From Hexactinellida sp. DTS-2022 (taxonomy: Eukaryota > Porifera > Hexactinellida), in NCBI GenBank assembly GCA_028753945.1, contig JAPNXP010000015.1, forward strand, positions 2,294,001-2,358,000: a stretch of DNA of 64,000 nt, read 5' to 3'. The first letter of the stretch is position 1. Every line of letters starts with the position of its first letter. This document shows, piece by piece, positions 57,488-64,000 of this stretch. Position numbers and translations under genes: made by a program. The notes below the pieces were generated by a model, which worked only from the letters and a program-made list of their open reading frames with translations, was not told the DNA's origin and made no database searches.

Positions 57488-58509
57488 CTACTTCAAGCTG
57501 GCCGACAACCTTGATATTTCGCCAGTATAGGTTCTAAGACGAGCACCTGAAGGTTTTATTTGGGGAGCGTTGTTTTTATCCCATAGCCGATTAAATGTTT
57601 TCTGACTTATAATTGAGACTGTCGCCCCTGTATCTACTTCTAATGGAAGTTCCACTCCATTAATTATCGCTGTCACCTGCAATGGTTTATTATCTGAGTC
57701 GTTTACATTGAATAGGGCGTATTCTTCTGACTCCTGATCGCCACTAGTATTGTCGGAGTGTACCTGATGTGTTTCTTTCCTATTGAAAAATGGTTTTGAT
57801 CGCTTTTCTTTTCTCCGGAAAACTCTGGATAGGTGGCCTTGTTTGCCACAACTATGACAGTGAAGCTCTTTATAGCGACATTCATTTGACCAATGATTCG
57901 CGCCGCAGCGGTAACACCTGATTTCCTGACTTGTTTGTGAACTTCCTTTCACCAAGTATGTCTTCTCTACTCCCAACTTTGAACCCTGTAAATCGTGGAC
58001 ATAACGCTCCGCGGTTTCCATTGCCTGGGTTAGGTCGAGAGCTTTCTTATAAGTTAAGTCCGGCTCAGAAAGTAAACGACGTTGCTCCCTCCATCGTTGA
58101 TACCGCAGACGAGACGGTCACGAAGCATGTCATTAAGGGTGTCACCAAAACCACAGTGCTCGGATAATTTCTTTAATTCAGCAACAAATACAGCAACTGA
58201 TTCGCCCTCCTTACGAGAACGAGAATGAAAAGTAAATCTCTCAACAATGATCGACGGCTTAGGTTGCAAGTGATCTTTCAGCAACTGGACCAGCTCCGCA
58301 AAACTCTTATCCGTCGGCTTCTCTGGGGTGAGTAAATTCTTTAGGAGCTGATAAGTCTGTGCTCCGCACATGCTGAGAAGAATAGCTTTCTGTTTCTCTA
58401 CAGAATCCACATCATTTGCCGCAAAATACTGCTGTAAACGCTCAGCGTACGAGGTCCAGTCTTCTCTGCTTGCCTCAAACTCGTTAATGACTCCGTGCCT
58501 GGATGCCAT
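57488..58509 (-). pseudogene. Gypsy gag and protease, frameshifted
   Basis: Starts at the ATG at 58509 with a retrotransposon gag core (to about 58060), then shifts frame. The continuation (58021-57488) has two CCHC knuckles: CYRCGANHWSNEC is intact, while CHSCGKQGHLSRVF has Phe in place of the last Cys. The retropepsin has its active site VDTGATVSI. A further stop or shift separates it from the polymerase. Gag packages the element RNA and protease matures the particle. Confidence 0.82.
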
Positions 58510-58534
58510 TTGAAATTTTTACCTTCGTCGCCAA

Positions 58535-58695
58535 TGTTATATTTTCAGAGTATACAAAAGATAATCTAATAAACACAAGATAATCCTATATAAATAGTAC
58601 GTCAATACTGACGTTTACAAGTTACTAAGGTTACTACTAAACATTAGACGATAACACAATTACAAGAGATTCTAGCAAGGACTAAGGATACTACA
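58535..58695 (-). repeat. 5' LTR of the Gypsy element
   Basis: 161 bp, the same sequence as 54439-54599. It contains a TATA-like TATATAAATAG on the plus strand. Confidence 0.92.
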
Positions 58696-58853
58696 TGAGG
58701 AATACGAACCTCTTTTTACAGCTGCAGTCAGCACGTACCTAGTCACTGAAGAAGGTAGGGCAGCTATAATCAAGACGCTGCCACCTGCCAGCATACATCG
58801 CGAGGCGAGAAGCGGAGAGGGCTATTGCGATTGAAGCAGCCAAGAATGGCACG

Positions 58854-60110
58854 TTGGAGGAGGCCTTTAAGTTATTAAAGGAAAGTCTGGACCCACCAGT
58901 AAATGTCTATGAAAGACCAGAAAGTATTACGATATGCATTGGACCGCTGGTCAGTGCGTGGACGATTACTTCATCCGAATGTGGAAGGAGGCGAAACGCG
59001 CCAAACATAACACTCGCCAAGCATGTACCAATATGATTTCTCAGTTGCCAGCTAAGATTGCAGTCTCGATGAAGACTTGGATTGAGAGAAAGGATGACGA
59101 GTTATCGGATGAAGACGCTCGAGTGTTCATGGTTAGGGTACGAACAATATTAATGGAGGGTGGATTTCCCATAGATTATGGATGGCGCCAAAGTACATCA
59201 TGAAAACGTCCACATGATGGAGGATAAGGATGGTGGGAAGGAAATTCCTAGTGATGACACAGAACCAACCTCAAAACGGGATGAGGTTCAGTGGGTGCGT
59301 ACGCATCGGAGGGGACGCGGAGGTCCCATCAAAGAATCTCGTAGGAGTAACTTCAACTGCATACCTGCCAACCGTACAGGGATTCCCTGTACAGTACAGG
59401 GATTTTAGCCATTTTGCTGTTCTGTACAGGGAATTATTACATTTGTACAGGGATTTTTAGTCGGGACAAAATTAATGATTGTAGGTCAAATACACCTAAA
59501 AAATGTCTTTACTCTCAAAATGTAGCATTTTGTTAAAGTAACAATTCCTAATCAAGCGTATAGTGTTTGTCTCGCTCATGTAGGGAAATTTCCCTACATG
59601 AGCGAGATAATGCTTTTTGGGTGTACAGGGATTTTTGCCAATGTACAGGGGAAAATTGGAGCTCCGTACAGGGATACGACTCAAATAGGTTGGCAGGTAT
59701 GCAACTGTTATTGCTGCAAACGACCTGGACACGGATGGATAAATTGCCCAGACAGGGTGTGTAACAAATGTGGCAATAAAAGGCCATGACCCTGCAGACC
59801 CCCATTGCCCGTTGAGCTACGAAGAAAAGAAGTCCCAAAGCCGATACGGAGCCCGACGAGGGGTGTACCTATTAAACGAAACTGACAAAGAAGAAAAAAT
59901 TAACGCCGTTACGGTTACAGGCAATGCCTTCGGCGATCGAGAAGGGTCTGTTACTTTAGAAATTATGATCGAAGGGAATAAGAAGGCGGCGCTTTTAGAC
60001 ACAGGGGCCAGGCCCTCTATAATTGATATACGTACATTGGCGCAGTTAGGACTAGAAGATAAGCTAGTGAAATCGCCAGACAAAGTTTTGGGCTGTGTAA
60101 GTCCCCGGTG
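58854..60110 (+). pseudogene. Gag-protease of the older Gypsy, frameshifted and MITE-interrupted
   Basis: The frame changes around 58930. The CCHC knuckle begins at 59351 (SNFNC) and continues at 59703 (YCCKRPGHGWINC); the two parts are separated by a 344-bp MITE with an AACT duplication. Protease motif LLDTGARPSII at about 59993-60025, then the flap and the ILLGREFLRKFG stretch of retropepsins at about 60210-60245 after another shift. Confidence 0.72.
59359..59702. mobile_element. GCATACCTGCC MITE inside the gag zinc knuckle
   Basis: 344 bp with ends GCATACCTGCCAACC / GGTTGGCAGGTATGC and a 4-bp duplication AACT (59355-59358 and 59703-59706). The interior repeats 'GTACAGGGAT'. The flanking zinc-knuckle codons are contiguous when it is ignored, proving the insertion boundaries. 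Relative of 38674-39237. Confidence 0.9.
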
Positions 60111-60426
60111 GAGGTAAGAGGCTACGTCGATGTCGAAATCCAGATCGCAGACGAAGCCCCCGTAGTAACACGTATGAAGGTACTCAACAGCCAAGAGACG
60201 ACTATCTTGCTTGGGCGCGAATTTCTACGGAAATTTGGGAGTGTAACCTTCGACTTCGATAGGGGAATTATCAGTCTGGGGAGATCGCGTGTCCCGATAA
60301 AAGCTACTATGATGGGAGGTACCCCCATATTTCGAGCCGAAACCGCTATGAGAGAAGAATGTATCGCTCAGGTTGAAGAAACACAGACCAAGATAAATAT
60401 CAACAAGGAGCTAGGTAGAGAAGATC

Positions 60427-61725
60427 ATGAGGAAAATATTGCAACTGTGTCACACCTTCTCGGACAGATTCGCGGAAGACCCAAAACGACCACAGCGAAC
60501 TGAGAAGGAAAAACACTACATTATCACTGGTGACAACACACCAGTGAAGTCGCGCCCCCGGAAGTTTCCCCCCAGCTGGGAGTGTGAAATAGAGAGACAG
60601 GTGTCTAAAATGATAGGCAATGGCATTTGCAGGGAGTCGAAGTCTCCTTGGGCCAGTAATGTAGTTCTAGTAAAGAAACGAGACGGGTCCTTACGTTTTG
60701 CCATAGACTACAGAGGATTGAACGACGTAACCAAGAAAGACGCGTACAGCCTTCCTAACCCACAACATATATTGGACAAGTTTTACGGCGCTTGTTACTT
60801 CACTTCACTGGACGTAGCGAGTGCATATTGGTGTGTCCCGGTGCATGACACTGACATAGAAAAGACGGCATTCTATACACCGCGCGGGCAGTATGAGATG
60901 TTAGTTATGCCGTTTGGGTTGTGTAACAGTCAGGCTACCTATCAACGTCTCATGGACCACACACTGGCTGGCCTAGAATTCGTGGAATCGTTCGTAGATG
61001 ATTGTTTGATATTTTCGAAAACCCTCAGAAAAGAAGCTATAGGAAGGATCCACCGATCATCACATTTTGGTCAAACTCGAACCATAGAGTTAATGAAAAG
61101 GAATTATTTCTGGGCAAGGATGGCACGAGACGTCAAACAATTCTGTAGAAATTGTCTAATCTGTCAAAAAGTGAAAGCGAAATCCCTTCCTGCCCAGCCC
61201 ATGGAGCAGTTTAAGGATGAAGGCTGGTTACCAGGCGATGCAGTAGCGATGGACGTCGCCACTCTTCCATGGGGGGATGGAGTATTTCGTTATTTCATAA
61301 TAATGGTAGATCTCTTCTCCCATTATGTCGAACTTGCCCCTCTCGAGGATCAAACTGCAGAGTCAGTCGTGCGCGAATTTAACAGATCCTGGAACTATAG
61401 AGGCCACGGTGTTCCAAAAGTTTTGCTAACGGACCAAGGACCGAATGTAGATGGTCAAAAAGTACGCGAGATGTGTTGGCAACTGGGAATCGAGAAACGC
61501 CACACCACAGCCTACACCCACAGGCAGATGGGATGGCTGAGCGGGGTATCGGTACTGTGAAGCAAACTGTCCGTTGTTTACTGTTGGATAGGGAAATGGA
61601 ACAAGCATCATGGCCAGTGTTGCTTCCCGAAGTTAGTTTCTTACTAAATAACGTTCACAATGCTTCAACGAAATTATCCCCTCACATGCTCACTTTCGGA
61701 AGAGAAAATCTAAGTATCTGTAGTT
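60427..61725 (+). pseudogene. RT-integrase of the older Gypsy, RNase H deleted
   Basis: The frame 60427-61560 has RT motifs (LRFAIDYRGLND, MPFGLCNSQATYQR, ESFVDDCLIFS). It then passes directly into the integrase zinc domain (HRSSHFGQTRT...CRNCLICQK) and core (AMDVATLPWG, LLTDQGPNVDG). The RT thumb, connection and whole RNase H domain are missing, an in-frame deletion of several hundred codons. A frameshift near 61530 moves the ADGMAERGIGTVKQ block (with the catalytic Glu) into another frame (61473-61763). Confidence 0.82.
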
Positions 61726-61734
61726 TTAGTTTTT

Positions 61735-63760
61735 TGAATATCGTAGGCTCCGCAACAAAGTGATCAGAACTGCTGAATCTATCCGTTCTTCTTACTATCT
61801 GGAGCAGCTCAGTTCTCTGCGCAACTGTGATCCTCGCCGTTGGTGGAAGCATACCAAAGCCCTCACCGGCCTAGGCAAAGCTTCCTCCAACTTGCATGCA
61901 ATGGCAAATTCACTGTGTAGTGGTGATCTCGGTATTCTCGCGGGAAAGGTAAATTCCTTTTTTGAGTCGGTCTCTAGATACCTGGTGCCCTTGGACGCGG
62001 GTATGGTTCCGCTTGATTGCCCAGTCCCTGTGCATTATATAATCGATTCTGAGACCGTATTTAAATTGCTTTCTAAGATAAATGTAAACAAAGCCATAGG
62101 CCCGGATAATATTCCTAGTTGGATACTTCGCGATCATGCTCTTATCCTAGCGCACCCAATTAGCACGATATTTAATGCATCCATCAGAGAGGGTTACCTA
62201 CCCGCCATTTGGAGATCTGCTATCGTTATTCCCATCCCAAAGGTTAACCCTCCTCGCATAATCAGTAAGGATTTGAGACCGATTTCATTGACTGCCGTCT
62301 TGTCGAAACAATTAGAAAAGATTATAGGAGGATGGATGCTTGATTATATTGTCGATAGGTTAGATGTGAATCAATATGGCGGACTTAGAGGTCTATCTAC
62401 TACCCATGCATTGGTTGATATGGTCCACACCTGGCTCCTTACGGCAGAGGAAAGGAAAGCTTCTCACGTGGTCCTTTTGGACTATCGTAAAGCTTTCGAT
62501 CACGTAGATCATACAGTGTTAGTCACCAAATGCAAAAGTTATAACCTCCCCAATTTTATCATTCGATGGTTATGCGCCTTCCTATCCGATAGATCCCAAA
62601 GGGTCAGACTTGGTCAGGAGTTGTCCGATTGGGTTATTTTGAAGGGATCTGTACCCCAAGGTTCGTGGCTGGGGCCCCTCCTCTTCATTGTACTAATCGA
62701 CGATCTGCACCCCCCATGTATTATGCATAAATACATGGATGATACCACCTTCACAGTAAAAGTCCAGAAGGGGAGCTCAGGCTCTATGCAAACTCATGTG
62801 AATCAAGCGGTCTCGTGGTCCACTACCAACAAAATGATACCTAACGTGGACAAAACTAAGGACATGGTTATTTCGTTCCATAAGCAGCCAATAGATATCT
62901 CGCCCATTTGTATCGAAGGGATTGAAATTGAGCGGGTGAAGAGTTTTAAGCTCCTAGGCATAATTGTTACCGACAAAATCACTTGGAATGAAAATACCAC
63001 CTATATCTGTTCCAAAGCTTCCAAGCGATTATACCATCTTAAACAGCTGCGCAGGGCTGGGCTTGACAGTGTGGACTTGCTCGCGTTCTATGAGTCTGTA
63101 ATCAGGTCAGTGCTTGAGTATGCTTGCCCTGTATGGCATACATCGCTGACTGTAGCTGACTCCTCCAGAATCGAATCGATCCAGAGGAGGGCCATGAAAA
63201 TAATAGAACCCGAGTTGGGTTATGATGCGGCATGTTCGAAACATCACCTAGATAAGACTACTGTTCGGAGGGAGAATTTATCTAAGAAATTTTTCACCTC
63301 CATCAATTCCGCATCACATAGATTACACCATCTGCTACCGCAACCGAAATCGAAACGATACTCCTTCCGGAATTCACCTAAATTACCTGTCCCGAAAACC
63401 AACACCAACCGGTTTAAGAACTCTCTAATACCCTATGGATTATTTCATTACCAATAATTATAGCTAACACCCTCTAGAGTTCCTTTTTTAGATATCACCG
63501 AGAGAGGATTCTTATTGTTATTTTTCCTATTTTCCTTTCCTGTCCTCTTCGTCGGGGCTTCTGTCTAACAGGTGCTATCTGGTTAAAAAACTACCTGGTC
63601 AGATAGCTAGTTGACTCTTTTCAAGATCAGCGACAACCCTCCAGGGGACCAGAAGCATGGCTAACATATCAGCCGCCATTTTACTATTATCTCATATTTC
63701 TCCTTTTTTTTCTTAATACTATTTCTGTATGGGCAATTTAGCCTAAGGGCTACAAATAAA
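61735..63760 (+). mobile_element. 5'-truncated LINE (jockey/CR1-like)
   Basis: Begins inside the ORF2 linker (RRLRNKVIRTAESIRSSYY), lacks the endonuclease, and runs through RT and a 3' UTR to about 63760, where 'AGGGCTACAAATAAACTC' precedes T-rich sequence. It abuts the end of the older Gypsy element without a visible target duplication. Confidence 0.72.
61760..63457 (+). pseudogene. LINE reverse transcriptase, C-terminal part of ORF2
   Basis: 565 open codons without frameshift. RT blocks are in order: NKAIGPDNIPSWILRDH, PISLTAVLSKQLEKI, VVLLDYRKAFDHVDH, GSVPQGSWLGPLLF and KYMDDTTFTV. A C-terminal region typical of jockey/CR1 elements follows (LLGIIVTDKITWNENT, LEYACPVWHTSL, IQRRAMKII). The start is truncated and the apurinic endonuclease is absent, so it is listed as a pseudogene although the frame is intact. 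It copies its own RNA at nicked DNA in complete elements. Confidence 0.85.
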
Positions 63761-64000
63761 CTCTTTTTTCCTTTTTTTTCCTTTAAATGGAAAAGAAAAT
63801 TCAAAAGCTTTGAATATTCAGAGGTATTAATTATAGTATGTGATTTCTTAATCAAGACTATAATTTGTGTACTTACTTAAATTGATGAGTAGAATAAAAT
63901 AAATAATATAAATGAATTACCATTTCCTATATTGAATACCTACTGTTTGTATTAATCAAGTAGAAGAAATAAATAAACCATTAAAAGTGCATAGTAATCG
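63761..64000. other. Window end; nothing recognised
   Basis: AT-rich sequence downstream of the LINE; no coding frame or repeat end supported. Confidence 0.4.

Larger units (their letters stand above)
54439..58695 (-). mobile_element. Gypsy-type LTR retrotransposon, recent but with broken frames
   Basis: 4.26 kb on the minus strand. LTRs 54439-54599 and 58535-58695 are 161 bp each and read as identical. TG...CA ends are flanked by a perfect 5-bp duplication TGAGG (54434-54438 and 58696-58700). Next to the 5' LTR is a primer-binding-like TGGCGACGAAGG, and a purine tract GTGGAAAGGA precedes the 3' LTR. Gene order gag, protease, RT, RNase H, integrase. Confidence 0.93.
58701..61725 (+). mobile_element. 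Older Gypsy-type retrotransposon, internal part only
   Basis: Plus-strand gag-pol remnant interrupted at its 5' side by the younger Gypsy. Gag (58854-59200; MWKEAKRAKHN, IAVSMKTWIERKDDELSDED) is followed by a zinc knuckle split by a MITE. Next come protease (59880-60110, LLDTGARPSI), a linker and RT/integrase (60427-61560). No LTR was recognised at either side; the right side runs into LINE sequence near 61730. Confidence 0.75.

Overview
Eukaryotic, AT-rich nuclear DNA dominated by transposable elements. The host genes point to an early-branching metazoan, most plausibly a sponge (possibly a glass sponge). They are a fibrocystin-like IPT/TIG receptor, an AMPK beta subunit, NRDE2, a small CNC-type bZIP factor and a coiled-coil/NHL-repeat pseudogene of the TRIM-like kind. 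Where introns can be traced inside the transposon genes most are short (about 60-90 bp). The organism call is inference from family content; no rRNA, tRNA or mitochondrial marker was seen.

Layout. 0-10.7 kb (minus): 5' part of a fibrocystin/PKHD1L1-like gene. Its signal-peptide exon lies at 10.7 kb, separated from exon 2 by a 6.3-kb intron full of MITEs. 11-16.6 kb: nested hAT-type MITEs and inverted copies of a 1.2-kb satellite-like repeat. 16.6-17.9 kb: NHL-repeat pseudogene. 18-23 kb: MITEs, a bZIP gene, a foldback element and a minisatellite. 23.4-24.2 kb: intronless, GC-rich AMPK beta gene. 25.6-29.0 kb: degenerate Ginger-type (KRBA2-like integrase) transposon with long terminal inverted repeats. 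29.4-32.5 kb: NRDE2. 33-38 kb: a MULE/FLYWCH pseudogene, an unidentified open frame, and a THAP-domain gene split by a 1.3-kb insertion.

38.6-54.1 kb is one hAT copy opened by successive insertions. A 14.65-kb insertion (39384-54033, TGTCACG ends) carries a tandem array of about 1.2-kb units, each closed by a strong hairpin. The third unit is in turn interrupted by a 6.2-kb KDZ-type (Kyakuja/Dileera/Zisupton, HMGXB3-related) DNA transposon at 42622-48813. This transposon looks intact. It has a 7-exon transposase on the minus strand, a convergent 4-exon Ulp1-like protease/PHD-finger gene on the plus strand, and 22-bp subterminal repeats built around the palindrome GGACATGTCC.

54.4-63.8 kb: a Gypsy retrotransposon with identical 161-bp LTRs but broken reading frames. 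It is inserted in an older Gypsy element that lacks its RNase H region, carries a MITE in its gag zinc knuckle and is followed by a 5'-truncated LINE.

Exon coordinates were worked out by eye from GT/AG sites, reading phase and family motifs. Target-site duplications were read directly from the sequence.
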